From Ischnura elegans (taxonomy: Eukaryota > Arthropoda > Insecta > Odonata > Coenagrionidae), in the NCBI RefSeq assembly GCF_921293095.1, contig NC_060246.1, positions 10,620,001-10,684,000 of the forward strand: DNA of 64,000 nt. The letters run 5' to 3'. This document shows positions 49,901-55,800 of the stretch, piece by piece. The notes below the pieces were generated by a model. That model ran no database searches. It had not been told where the DNA came from and worked only from the letters and a program-made list of their open reading frames with translations. The position numbers and the translations under genes were made by a program. How positions within the stretch are numbered: position 1 is the stretch's first letter; the number at the start of each line of letters is the position of its first letter.

Positions 49901-51489
49901 CCGCCTTGGAAGACTTTTTCTATCAGATAATGTAATATCTTCATCATCTACGGTAAAAAGTTTGCTAAGCTTGAAAAATGACGTGATTAAAATTACCGTT
50001 GTTGAAAAAAAGTTTCTTTCTGAGTGTTACGCTCGCGACGTATTTGAAATGATACACCGAGTTTACCACGGCACTGCAAACGAGAGTTAGTTGTTCTGTG
50101 AGTTCTTCCAGCGGCCACCAGGGGATGCTCGGCTACCCACGTAACAAAAGAGAGCGCCAGTACGACTCCGACCAATGACCCGAATAGTTCACCCTTGTAA
50201 ATCCGCAACGGAGAATAAATACGTCCATCCGGACAATTCACGCTGAGTATCATTGCTTCGTACATCCTACATCATCGCTAAGGCGCACTACCTACCTTTA
50301 GAGGCATCATTGCAAGAAATACCTCATACTGCAAGGGTTTTGTCGGGGAGTTGTATGTAAAAAAAAGTTCCGTTTCGTCTATGTTATATGACGCGGGGAA
50401 TACTTCTAAAGATACTTATGATCGGAGTCCTCTCTTCCACGACTTCAGGTTTACACCGCAGGCATCACCAGGGGAGTTGTGAGGGGAGATAACGCTTTGG
50501 TGCTTCGCATTAGTATAATCAACCTTCCGCACTCTTAAAATTCTCGATTCGCAATCTATCCCTAAAATACCCCGCTCCGCTTGGGCGTAGCCCCTTTCTC
50601 AGAAGTTCCCGCAGATTTGAATGGGCAAAACCACCCGAACAAAGCTCCTTATAACTCTTCATCGTCTGCATTCCTTGGGCGCTTTTGTTTTTTTTTAATT
50701 TTGCAGAGCGAATAGGAAGATAAATTAATTTCGACACTCATATTACTCCTTTATTTTTATTTTCTCGCTTAGACGTGTTTGGTGTTTTTTGGCCATGGTG
50801 ACTGCCATCAAATGCTTTCTATTCACGCAACTCACGGACGTGCGGGTATGCTGCCGACTGCTTTCTGCCGCCCGAGGAACAAAAGAAGATTAAGCATTCG
50901 CGAATACTAATGCCACAATATTTTCACCAAAATTAACTACTTATTTATCGAACGACAGTTTACCACATAACTTTGAGACTGAGCACTCCATTAACTTCAT
51001 TTCTAACAGATCGCTAGCAAATACAGAGGTTAAGGAGTCTTGATGAAAGTCTTCCGGCGGTGAAACCCTCGCTATGGCGAGAGCCAACACCAAAAGGGTC
51101 TCGTAAAAACGAATTTTTTAACACGCTTATTGTAGGGTCAATTGACGGTGCATCGGCTATCTCTCGTTATAGCGGGAGTGTCGCTATAGCCCGTACTCGC
51201 TTTAACGAGGTTCCACTGTACTATGCTCCACATAAAGCATTTAACTAAAACATCCATTTACATAATTACATTGTATAATCATATGTATTACCATTGTTAA
51301 AACTACAGTAATATTTAATAACTAAGTTAACAGTCACAATTATTTTTCCAGTACCAGAGCAAGCTGCCATACCCATTCATTGAACTAAGGATTTCATCAA
51401 ATCATGGAGAGAAAAGATATACTTGCGTATATCGATTAAGAGTTCATGGAGAACTGGTCAGCTTTGAATCACTCCATAATGTGATTTAG
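16804..51489 (+). CDS. SUN-domain inner nuclear membrane protein (whole gene)
   Basis: SUN proteins span the inner nuclear membrane and bind KASH proteins in the perinuclear space to form LINC complexes. Exons seen are 16804-16972, 17209-about 17412 or 17439, 30984 (or 30994)-31062, 36854-36985, 37781-37890, 43947-44114, 45909-46004 and 51352-51489, plus a candidate at 24130-24306. The protein has a basic segment RRPLRTPRR, a membrane span GLGILALYVGIAMLIG, a Glu/Lys/Leu coiled coil, and a SUN domain with VDFALES, PGQCWAFKG, APREFSIW and YTCVYRLRVHGE. The whole SUN domain is frame-consistent and stop-free. With the candidate exon the CDS would be 1263 nt (420 aa). The single compact SUN domain after a short coil suggests a SPAG4/SUN3/SUN5-like member, but a SUN1/2-like (klaroid) identity cannot be excluded. 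The 5' half model is less certain than the SUN half. Confidence 0.88.
17209..17439 (+). CDS. SUN gene exon 2 (basic tail and membrane span)
   Basis: The acceptor is TGCATTTTAG and it reads in phase 1. It encodes KRRPLRTPRRISQEELEENL, then DIGGNLERPDPAYFVRKRSG followed by the hydrophobic span LGILALYVGIAMLIG, the single pass expected of a SUN protein with the basic part in the nucleoplasm. The frame stays open to TAA at 17460. Candidate phase-1 donors are GTGAAC at 17413 and GTGAAT at 17440, and the end is not resolved between them. Confidence 0.7.
18160..19690 (-). pseudogene. piggyBac-like transposase pseudogene
   Basis: Three islands in order on the minus strand. An acidic N-terminus starts MDDEEIVINDGSIPLPSD at 19685. 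A middle island contains KRNRFDKIKKYLHLSD (19238-19035), the RF..I..YLHF.D motif of piggyBac/PGBD proteins. A C-terminal island (18852-18316) contains YFDYFFTSYSLL, with the conserved Asp-bearing FDN/FFTS region, ATGTVRENPTGNCPL and YNWGMGGVDFHGN. The islands are separated by stops and frameshifts, so the gene is dead. It lies in an intron of the SUN gene, opposite in orientation. Confidence 0.9.
20430..20471. mobile_element. probable terminus of the piggyBac-like element
   Basis: Read on the minus strand this end is TTAACCCATTAATTGCGTCC, a TTAACCC start typical of piggyBac-type termini, about 780 bp 5' of the transposase start. I could not find a matching end on the other side near 17.5-18.2 kb. 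Confidence 0.45.
20850..20965. repeat. dispersed repeat segment with GACGTCATCATCAGGTG
   Basis: The block around CCATGGTTTCAACGTTAG and GACGTCATCATCAGGTG has the look of an arthropod interspersed repeat end (LINE or Penelope-like). It directly precedes the RTE-derived sequence. The family was not established. Confidence 0.3.
21240..22083 (+). pseudogene. RTE-type LINE fragment, endonuclease-RT region (5' part)
   Basis: Multi-frame translation gives KPWISDEVLDLIEEKRKHKN, then FDAAIRNLQSSKAQGTDDIP followed by AELIKNS, and CEMYSTGDVLSDFEKNIIIR, the N-terminal RT blocks of RTE/endonuclease-RT LINEs. There are many stops. The sequence is cut at 22083 by an inverted-repeat element and resumes at 22742. 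Confidence 0.8.
22084..22741. mobile_element. 658-bp inverted-repeat MITE, copy 1 (TAGGGTAGTTTCC family)
   Basis: Left end TAGGGTAGTTTCCT and right end, read inward, TAGGGTGGTTTCCT. No open frame of note. A second copy of the same length lies at 59661-60322. The element sits inside the RTE LINE between the codons for the RT motif DEE and FGFRR, so its borders can be read from the interrupted gene. TA may be the target duplication. Confidence 0.88.
22742..23040 (+). pseudogene. RTE-type LINE fragment (3' part)
   Basis: Continues the interrupted RT with the FGFRRS block, then a degraded VDLEKAFDNV-like block near 22830 (read as FDD*KKGFDNVE) and TRRGNGDRQGCPLCS, the R-QGC-LSP motif region. It decays after 23040. 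It is the same copy as 21240-22083. Confidence 0.75.
23100..24129. other. SUN intron, nothing recognised
   Basis: Plain AT-rich intron sequence without visible element ends, exons or structured repeats. Confidence 0.45.
24130..24306 (+). CDS. candidate SUN gene exon (phase 1 to phase 1)
   Basis: An open segment following ACTAACAG and ending at a strong donor A|GTAAGG. It encodes a hydrophilic stretch including SKKVVIATASSRNTEILGDR and KMNDHIWEF. It is 177 nt, a multiple of three, phase 1 at both ends, which fits the phase-1 donors of exon 2 and the phase-1 start option at 30994. The acceptor has a weak pyrimidine tract and no family resemblance is visible, so it may be a chance frame. Confidence 0.35.
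24838..25800 (+). mobile_element. 5'-truncated CR1/L2-like LINE, RT C-terminal half and 3' tail
   Basis: The frame from 24838 is open through VKVTSGVPQGSVIGPLL, then the catalytic RT motif LFADDAVIY (block C), KYLGVTITSNLTWGTHI, and a C-terminal region with RTNRYGNSFFP, stopping at 25664. The 3' UTR carries a GC-rich CCGTAAACGG/GGCGGCTCGCGGGG part and ends in short TAGATG-type repeats at about 25785-25797, a tail style of CR1/L2-group elements. The RT part is uninterrupted, so the insertion is fairly recent. It is on the same strand as the host SUN gene. Confidence 0.88.
25800..27152. other. SUN intron with low-complexity block
   Basis: No exon or transposase seen. It contains the degenerate short repeats at 26100-26400, listed separately. 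Confidence 0.45.
26110..26400. repeat. degenerate minisatellite of AAGTTTCC-ATAGGAACAT units
   Basis: Variants of a roughly 18-22 bp unit recur, for example AAAGTTTCTCATAGGAACAT, GAAAGTTTCCCACATGAACA and TTAAGTTTCCTACAGGGACA around 26300-26370, with looser and inverted copies from 26110 onward (TCCTATAGGAGACTTTC). Confidence 0.6.
27153..27955. mobile_element. non-autonomous piggyBac-like element
   Basis: The left end TCAACCCTTTAAAGTGCCCA and the right end, read inward, TTAACCTTTAGATCACC form short inverted termini on TTAA-like sites (TCAA is one change from TTAA). An internal inverted TGGGCACGCTAG at about 27588 matches the subterminal GGGCACGCTAGCC at 46665-46676 in the second piggyBac, at a similar distance from the end. 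No transposase was seen inside. Confidence 0.5.
28310..28870 (+). pseudogene. IS630/Tc1-type DDE transposase remnant
   Basis: The first island contains NALKKAWLDTCGINYETMET and KLELLEKIKTNKGPVVHEVD (28311-28505). Downstream, in another frame, comes RLPRYHPELNPIENIWVILK (about 28538-28600), the HPELNPIE motif holding the last acidic catalytic residue of this transposase group. Later stops and frame changes show it is inactive. Confidence 0.8.
28860..29020 (+). pseudogene. second transposase C-terminal scrap
   Basis: Translation gives HLYKHTSRTLDELKEAIHVE (multi-frame), followed by TMLERFYTNFQGCLH, resembling the C-terminus of mariner-like DDE transposases of arthropods. It directly abuts the previous remnant and is probably a different insertion. 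Confidence 0.55.
29205..29852. mobile_element. pogo-like MITE with TA target site
   Basis: The left end is CAGTAAAACCTCTATGTAGT and the right end read inward CAGTAAAACCTCTTCACATC. TA flanks both sides (29203-29204, 29853-29854). Internal subterminal copies of AGTGAACCTC recur near each end (29214, 29317, 29786). It is about 648 bp with no coding frame. It separates the LINE at 29870-30480 from AT-rich 3' sequence near 29030-29200. Confidence 0.75.
29870..30480 (-). pseudogene. LINE RT C-terminal fragment (minus strand)
   Basis: Minus-strand frames give KLMHFKTSGPPSENISVSLN and VEFLGISLDYKMSWNEHI, then HQQETQFYML and AIYSVIFWGSTHHFIKIFRF with QKRAMRIIAHKGYR, the thumb and post-RT region of non-LTR elements. 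It is broken by stops, with no catalytic block left. The clade is unclear. Confidence 0.7.
30481..30983. other. SUN intron, nothing recognised
   Basis: AT-rich intron between a LINE fragment and the coiled-coil exon. No feature was seen beyond the acceptor tract at its end. Confidence 0.4.
30984..31062 (+). CDS. SUN gene coiled-coil exon
   Basis: Acceptor GCTTTGCCAG, then KILEKREDELKRLLKLTCEL and REDIKK, ending K|GTACTG in phase 1. The leucines are spaced as a short coiled coil, the trimerising element that precedes SUN domains. The final G plus AT of the next exon gives an in-frame Asp (DTEGRKE). An alternative acceptor at 30993 (TATTAG) would start the exon 10 nt later in phase 1, which fits the candidate exon at 24130-24306 better. 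Confidence 0.7.
31063..32770. other. SUN intron with one unexplained open segment
   Basis: Mostly AT-rich. At 31449-31610 a plus-strand frame reads FKIDDSQLDLVISQVRQTLK then HSQPRPSVGTTKVPASLI, more protein-like than its surroundings, but I recognise no family and no splice sites that would place it in the SUN gene. Confidence 0.35.
32775..33200 (+). pseudogene. second RTE-type LINE fragment
   Basis: Multi-frame translation gives LTRIIYRRIEQKAEKFLDED, then QIGFRKNKATREATF and TFITFVDLGKPF, the same RT blocks as the copy at 21.2-23.0 kb (RRLEQ-like, DEDQ-GFR, VDL-KAF). Several frameshifts. It ends close to the start of the next LINE. Confidence 0.8.
33205..36615 (+). mobile_element. nearly full-length non-LTR retrotransposon (EN + RT), frameshifted
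   Basis: An AP-endonuclease domain (33610-34300) shows ITETWL (acidic residue), VMLLGDFNLG and CSDHGSLEISL, the terminal SDH motif. The RT follows in other frames: VESYRPTSILPILSNI, CYIDFAKAFDKINHQLL (block A, catalytic Asp), TSGVPQGSVLGPF (block B) and LLYADDSKIF (block C, at about 35610). The C-terminal part runs to about 36450. The 3' end is a TAAA-repeat tail (about 36598-36612). One in-frame stop at 34408 and at least four frame changes make it inactive, but the motifs are well kept. It looks like a Jockey/CR1-group element. It lies in the SUN intron before the SUN domain, on the same strand. Confidence 0.9.
36854..36985 (+). CDS. SUN gene exon: start of SUN domain
   Basis: Acceptor TATTACTTTACAG, read in phase 1. 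It encodes DTEGRKEIITNILTDSLKPL, then GGFSADGTGKVDFALEST. The DFALES segment is the conserved beginning of the SUN domain. The donor is ACAG|GTAAGC, phase 1. Confidence 0.9.
37563..37717. repeat. foldback repeat with 35-bp arms
   Basis: The left arm 37563-37597 (GATAAAATAAAATAAAATCA, then CTTTGTACTTTCCAC) and the right arm 37683-37717 are reverse complements with one mismatch, around an 85-nt loop. It looks like a small MITE or hairpin repeat just upstream of an exon. Confidence 0.75.
37781..37890 (+). CDS. SUN gene exon: SUN domain part 2
   Basis: Phase 1 start after TTTTTGAATAG, giving GGKVVNTPNTEPYALSRAHS then LFGLHQCQKGNLQAIIQ. It covers the first strand, the loop region and LFG segment of the SUN fold. 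The donor is CAG|GTAAGG, phase 0. The loop Cys found in many SUN proteins is not at the usual place here, though a Cys follows at LHQC. Confidence 0.88.
38720..41982. mobile_element. 3.26-kb inverted-repeat element containing a tandem array
   Basis: The left end TTAGTCCAGGAAATGAAGC is matched by its reverse complement at 41964-41982. The inverted similarity continues inward for about 165 bp (shared TTGCAATTTTTTCAAACTGA and TCTATATCATGCCGA). No coding frame of note. The right half (40400-41800) is unique, very AT-rich sequence with many AAAATTAATATTTTTC-like motifs. The superfamily is not identified. It could be a decayed Polinton-type or other TIR element reduced to its terminal repeats. Confidence 0.75.
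38760..40395. repeat. 340-bp satellite-like tandem array, about 4.8 units
   Basis: The landmark CTTCAAARTCTATATCATGC recurs at 38822, 39161, 39501, 39841 and 40181, a period of 339-340 bp. Units 2 to 4 are almost identical, while units 1 and 5 are more divergent. Each unit contains the short inverted block TTAGGGGTGAAAACTACCCCTAA. The array begins within the left terminal repeat of the surrounding element, so it seems to have grown from it. Confidence 0.95.
42000..43170. other. SUN intron, nothing recognised
   Basis: No exon or element ends seen; a 15-bp A run lies near 42160. Short open frames here lack any family pattern. Confidence 0.4.
43182..43553. mobile_element. hAT MITE with CAGTGGCGTA ends
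   Basis: The left end CAGTGGCGTACCTCTGGG and the right end read inward CAGTGGCGTAGCTAGGAA are typical hAT (Tip100-like) termini. The flanking octamers gtaattaa and ggaattac agree at 6 of 8 bases. It is about 372 bp, with runs of C and no transposase. Confidence 0.75.
43947..44114 (+). CDS. SUN gene exon: SUN domain core
   Basis: 56 codons, phase 0 at both ends. It starts PGVLPGQCWAFKGSNGRAVI after TGCTTTAAAG and continues VTSVTMEHIPVALSPSGNIE, SAPREFSIW, the strongest SUN signature (GxCWAF-G, VT-EH-P, SAP--F---). The donor is TGG|GTAAAT. Confidence 0.95.
44215..44340. repeat. dispersed repeat segment (TCATCATCATCATTAGTCAA)
   Basis: The sequence with GGGATTGGTTTGACGCAGCT and CTCCATTTCTCTCTTCC resembles a common arthropod interspersed repeat, perhaps a truncated LINE UTR on the minus strand. 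The family was not established. Confidence 0.3.
44421..44960. mobile_element. 540-bp hAT MITE nested in the mariner, perfect 8-bp TSD
   Basis: Ends are CAGGGGCGCCGACT and, read inward, CAGTGGTGCCGACT. The flanks carry the identical octamer GTCCTTTA at 44413-44420 and 44961-44968, the hAT signature. It interrupts the mariner C-terminus, so it is the younger insertion. It contains a strong hairpin at 44723-44861. Confidence 0.95.
44723..44861. repeat. long hairpin with perfect 32-bp outer arms
   Basis: The arm at 44723-44754 (GCACAAAGGTTAAGAAAAAG and onward) is exactly complementary to 44830-44861. Inside is a second palindrome, GCGTATCATCATCTGG / CCAGATGATGATACGC. It is probably a foldback element inserted in, or part of, the hAT MITE. 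Confidence 0.85.
45909..46004 (+). CDS. SUN gene exon: SUN domain part 4
   Basis: 32 codons in phase 0, GLMSQDDEMNAFYFGNFSYD then KNGPPAQTFNVQ. The G-F-YD-(D/N)G---QTF pattern is the conserved strand pair of the SUN fold. The acceptor is TTTTTCAACTAG and the donor CAG|GTATGT. Confidence 0.93.
46260..49142 (+). mobile_element. second piggyBac-like element, about 2.9 kb
   Basis: The left end TTGACCCCTGAACGGCTAGC (TTGA one change from TTAA) and the right end AAAGGGTTAA (49133-49142) give TTAACCC-type termini. Palindromic subterminal GTGCCCATATGGGCAC lies at 46280-46295 and at 48992-49007, with an inverted partial copy at 46657-46676. A decayed transposase lies inside. It is in the last SUN intron. 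Confidence 0.75.
47410..48400 (+). pseudogene. piggyBac transposase pseudogene
   Basis: Frames give MPFTRLQNIMRVFHCADNNH (RF--I-R-LHF-DN motif) and LRPFINMIKYVCSENYEPTP then LNYNESMIKYFGNHGCKQFI, the Asp-to-Asn/Glu region around the first catalytic residue (usual DE-M--FKGR). Next come CLNTPQDYLVDFSIQQG, then YFDNWFPSFPLISQLKS (FDN, second acidic residue) and EGTGTFLRKRIPKG. A later DAAILNAWI block sits at about 48340. There are multiple stops. Confidence 0.88.
49352..51218. mobile_element. pogo/Tigger-like element, 1.87 kb, TA target site
   Basis: The left end CAGTGCAACCTCGATATAAC and the right end read inward CAGTGGAACCTCGTTAAAGC, with TA at 49350-49351 and 51219-51220. Both ends carry repeated subterminal CGCTATAGCG / CGTTATAGCG motifs. 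A minus-strand remnant at about 50737-50519 reads NADDEEL-GALFGWF in one frame and YFRDRLRIENFKSAEG in another, resembling the CENP-B-type HTH of pogo transposases. Confidence 0.8.
51352..51489 (+). CDS. SUN gene last exon: end of SUN domain
   Basis: 46 codons including the stop TAG. It reads YQSKLPYPFIELRISSNHGE, then KRYTCVYRLRVHGELVSF and a short tail. YTC-YR-RVHGE is the almost invariant C-terminal motif of SUN domains, forming part of the KASH-binding trimer. The acceptor is ATTTTTCCAG, phase 0. Confidence 0.95.
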   Translation, partial: YQSKLPYPFIELRISSNHGEKRYTCVYRLRVHGELVSFESLHNVI

Positions 51490-51800
51490 AAACTAAATTT
51501 AGTTTTTACTGTGGTAAGAACAAGTAGAAAAAAATATTTGAATAGGCTTCCTCTCTATTCATGCAATAACTTACATAAATGAAAAAAGATCTAACAAAAA
51601 AATAATAATATTTTAGGAGGATTCTAATCCAGGAAAGAAGTGATGATCTACTAGAAGTACCAGAGGCACACATTCCAAGAATTGTTCCCTCTTCTTGTTC
51701 ATGTGCACAAGAGATGAACTGGATTGATGATTCAGTTAAAGAGTTCATCAATAGAGTTTTTTTTGTACACTGAAGTGTGAAGAGCAAAAGACAATTAAAA

Positions 51801-51806
51801 AATAAA
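51801..51806 (+). terminator. candidate poly(A) signal of SUN gene
   Basis: AATAAA about 310 nt after the SUN stop codon. The sequence is AT-rich, so a chance hexamer is possible. Confidence 0.35.
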
Positions 51807-52270
51807 AATTATATCATACAATGTTTCTACATAAATGAGCAACTAATGTTAAAAAATGTACTGTCTTACACGTGACAGAGGGATTATAATGTTGTTACTC
51901 ATTCATGAAAATGTGCGACAGTGATAAGGCAAGTGATTCTTTTTGAAACTTAATTCGGAAACATTCCTTGCACCCAACACACATGTGATGGAATCAGAAA
52001 CAGTGGTGCAGCACAACTTTTAAAACACCTCATGAAATCATTACAAACTGTCATTACTATTACAACTTGTAAAGAAATATCTCTCTCTACAATACCAACA
52101 CAAAATACTTTTTCAACTACAAATATTTTCATAAAATAAATAAGATCATATTTTTTTATCGATCTCCTCCCAATCAAAAATGTTCAATTGGTTATCAACC
52201 AAAGTCAGATCTGAAACTGATTCAGAACGAAGGTTTCAGATATTGAACTGGCATGAAACTGGTCGATATA
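51807..52270. other. downstream flank of SUN gene, nothing recognised
   Basis: No gene or element seen; AT-rich. Confidence 0.4.
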
Positions 52271-52279
52271 GAATAGTTG

Positions 52280-52560
52280 TATATTTCAGATGCAACATTG
52301 GTTCCAGATTTTTAACAGAAGTTCCAGATGTGGAACAAACGTTCCTATCATGGAACAGATGTTCCTGTTATGGAGTAGGTGTTCCTGATATAGAACAAGA
52401 GGATGTTTCAGGTGTGGAACGTTGGTTTTAGGTATGGAACCTAAGTCCAGGTACGGAAATTATGAGGATTGAAATGGTACAGGTATATCAGTTCCAGATA
52501 AAAAACTTCTGCTCTGGATATGGAACCTGAGTTCCCGATGGAACTTTGAAACTTCATACC
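52280..52560. repeat. degenerate minisatellite of TGGAACNNNNGTTCC units
   Basis: Units of about 22 bp recur: GATGTGGAACAAACGTTCCT, ATCATGGAACAGATGTTCCT, GTTATGGAGTAGGTGTTCCT, GATATAGAACAAGAGG and further decayed copies to about 52540. Each unit is itself a partial palindrome (GGAAC...GTTCC). Confidence 0.75.
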
Positions 52561-52979
52561 TATATAGCAATGGCACTTTGTATACTATGGTAAACAAGTT
52601 CTGGGATATTATATTTTAAGCCTCAATATTCCTCTAACATCAAAACATGTTTTATTTTGATATAAAGATGAGTTCAAAGGGATTATGTGAAGGTGGTGAG
52701 TGGACCACAGGCATTCTGATGGCTTACGTTCAATACCCTGCTGAGATAGGGAAGTAGAACAGGTTTCCTAGACCCATACTGTTCAGTACCCATGACATAC
52801 GAATTTCCTTAATAAGGGTTGACTATCTCATCCATGCACCCTTATTAATTTCATGCTCTATTTCAGTCCTAGAAAACTTCTTGGCAATGTTACTGAATGA
52901 GGGCAGATCGGAAAGTAACTCGCAAAATACCTAATTTTTATTCCACTGGTATTGCAGCTGAAATTTTGAAAATTCACGA

Positions 52980-53590
52980 CTATATTAAAGTTTGAAGTTT
53001 GCGCTATAAGGGCATTCACCGAGTGAAATTCAAAGGGGCATGCGTGGCGTGTATGGGGATGACTGTCTAGACCGCAGCAATGTCTCCAGGTGGATTGCAT
53101 TCTTCCAAGAGGGCATTGACAATCTTAATGATCCACCACACTCTTGGCAACTGGTAAGAGATTCAACTCCATGCCATTGAGGCAGCAATCTTGAAGGACA
53201 GGCATGCGCTTACATTAAATGCTGCAGCCTATATTAAAACTTTGTTTGAGTTGTGTCATGCCCTTACCACGACAGATGCTAGAACATTATAATGGTGTCA
53301 AACTTCTTAAAGACAACGCCCATTCCCATGTTGCTGCTCCTGTTTGTGAGAAACTCGCTGAATTTGGGTGGGAGGTGCTCCAGCATCCACCATGCAGTCC
53401 AGACCTAGCATCATCTGACTTACAACTTTTTGGTCCCATAAAGAAATTCCTGACTAGTCAACGTTTTGCAACAGATGATGAAGTGAAAACAGCAGTCCAT
53501 AATAGGCTATCCTCCCAACAAACGGACCGCTACGAACAGAGTATATTGAAACTGGTACCGCATACAATGGGAGAAATGTGTTGAGAAACT
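52980..53590 (+). pseudogene. mariner transposase remnant
   Basis: An HTH segment near 53037-53150 reads MRGVYGDDCLDRSNVSRWIA then FFQEGIDNLNDPPHSW. After frame changes the C-terminal catalytic part (53300-53580) reads KLLKDNAHSHVAAPVCEKLA, EFGWEVLQHPPCSPDLASSD and LQLFGPIKKFLTSQRFATDD. The two Asp of the DDE/D triad in DNA-H and SPDLA-SD are visible. The middle of the protein is missing, so this is an internally deleted, dead copy, distinct from the mariner at 45 kb. Confidence 0.88.
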
Positions 53591-53599
53591 CGATATGTA

Positions 53600-54790
53600 G
53601 GAAATTAGTTCAAAGATGCAAGTTCATTGGTGATTTATTTAGTTTAGTCCGAGGCTGTGGGTGTCATGCCTGGATGAACTGACATGGAATGACCCATATA
53701 GTAAAAAAATACATAATATTTACTGCTTTTGTGACTACAATAAAGATTAAAACGAGCCAAGTTCACAAAAATTAGGGTTGTAGACGTGCAAACTTAATTT
53801 TTCGGATAGACCCAGGTGGACAGTTTCACAGGGGTTGTGGATGAATGTACCCACAAAAAATAATGACACATTTTTACCAAATTATTACAGCGAAAGCATT
53901 GAATTATTATTTACTAAAAAACTGATCTATAACTTTAAACCAATTCTTTATAGCACAGTACACTACTATACTTAATTCCTCTCAAGGAAAGTACAATAAG
54001 TTCCAAGCTATCGTTGGGCCAAGGTTTAGGAAGCTGAGGTCACGGATTACTGTTATTGAATTCGGCATCCAATGCATCATCCTCCAGTTTATCTTCTCCG
54101 GGTGTACCGTTTTCCCAAATATATTCGCAAATATTTTCTCAAGGGTCGGGAATAACACCTATAAAATATTGATTTCCTTAATTAATTGGGGTAGGCTAAT
54201 TGTAGGGTATCAATCGGTCGGCTGACACTTAAACAAAAAAACATAACGAAAATGTTCCAATTTACTAGCCATTATCTTCCATTTTCTGAGTGACATAAAT
54301 AGCACACTGATGCTGCTTTCGGCAGTGTATGAAATCAGCTTGGAAAATATTGGTAAGAATGAACTTGCCCAACGGGAACATGTGTAAAATTGTCAGCGGT
54401 GATCACCTAGAAGTTTGTTTTCTGTTAAAACATAGTTCTTGGTGATCCTCGACGATTACTTTCAGCGCAAATGATTATAATATTATATGTAAGTAGAAGG
54501 AACGCATTCCATATAATATCATTCATTAAAATTTAAAAGAATACTCAACGTTACCTAGGTTATTCAATGTAGAACAATCAACTTCTCCGAAGCTTCCAGA
54601 ATTTCCTGTCAGGGGTAAAAGCTAACTTCATCTAAAGGTTTACGGATTTACGGTAAGAAATCAAAACTTTGCGCAGATAACAGCACGTGCACGTTTTGAA
54701 TTCTCATATCTCACATATTTTATATTACACATACTTCTCATATTTATCTCAGGTGTTAATTAGCGAGTATACATTATACATCGACGAGAA
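53600..54790. other. intergenic stretch, nothing recognised
   Basis: No coding or element signal seen. The 54100-54700 part is plain AT-rich sequence. Confidence 0.45.
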
Positions 54791-54798
54791 AAATTATC

Positions 54799-55129
54799 TC
54801 AAGAAATTTAAACCCCGGATAGCTGATACAAGTTGGAACCAATATGACTATAATGATGTTTAGGTCGAAAACGCGCCATTTTAAAACTGCAGAAACATTG
54901 GGCCAAGCGCTCCGATTGGCCGCGAGTTTGCCCCGTTGCCGAATGCCTTGGATACATCGCGATCTCTGGCAGACGAAGTCATGAGGTGTCCGGCAACAGG
55001 GCAAACTCGCGCCCAATCGGAGTATTGGCGCGTTGTTCTGCAGTTTAAAAATGGAGCGTTTTCGACCTAAACATCATAAGCAATTTTGTTTCCTACTGGT
55101 ATCATCTATCCAGGGTTAAAATTTCTTGA
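54799..55129. mobile_element. 330-bp foldback element with about 150-bp arms
   Basis: Starts TCAAGAAATTTAAACCCCGG and ends with the corresponding reverse complement (GGTTAAAATTTCTTGA). The arms share ATGATGTTTAGGTCGAAAAC, CTGCAG, and GCGAGTTTGCCC / GGGCAAACTCGC blocks, leaving only a small central loop near 54950-54985. It is GC-richer than its flanks. No coding capacity. Confidence 0.88.
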
Positions 55130-55670
55130 CAAAATTTTTTTACAACCTTTACACTATAAAAAGTATTATCCATTAAAAGCTCATGTTTTGGTACCCCGTC
55201 GATTATAATTTTGATATTATACGTTGATTCCGAGTACTGCAATGCGTTAAAACCAGCGGTGTCATGGTGTCGTAACGCCGTTCTGGCACTGGTTAACAAA
55301 AGACATAATACTCAAATAACACCTTTACCATTTTTTTACTCCATAATTTCAAATATAAGCATTCGCAACGAAAAAAATTGGTAAAAGTTAGGCAATAACT
55401 TGCAATCAAAAACACACGGAGTAATATTTCACTTCTAAAAAAAGTTAAGGGGAGTGCGTTCCGGCAGTGCTAATTCTGTCATGACGTCACAGGTTAAAAT
55501 CCTAATTGCTGAAATAGAAGATAAAACCTGCTTCACCCGAATATTAACACTGATTCGTTCTGCTTTTAGCCCTAATGCTTAAATTTACCTCGGGGTGGAT
55601 AAACATCAATTAGAATTCGTTAAGCGTGCTCATTGAAAGAGATATTTCAATTTGTATATTTTATTGCAGC
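55130..55670. other. intergenic stretch, nothing recognised
   Basis: No gene or element ends seen. Confidence 0.4.
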
Positions 55671-55800
55671 AGAACGGTGGCGTAACAAGGAATATGCTTA
55701 GGGGGGATGATGGGGTGGCGACTCCCCCTCCCCCTTTGGGGGGTAAATCAGTCCATATTGGTGTTGCTTGTAAGTTAAGCAACACCAATCTGGACTAGCT
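55671..55800. mobile_element. MITE end with 20-bp hairpin
   Basis: AACGGTGGCGTAACAAGG resembles the CAGTGGCGTA ends of hAT MITEs in the window and is followed by the G- and C-rich runs those elements carry. A hairpin with arms 55750-55769 and 55777-55796 (AGTCCATATTGGTGTTGCTT and its complement with one mismatch) follows. No opposite end was identified. Confidence 0.35.
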
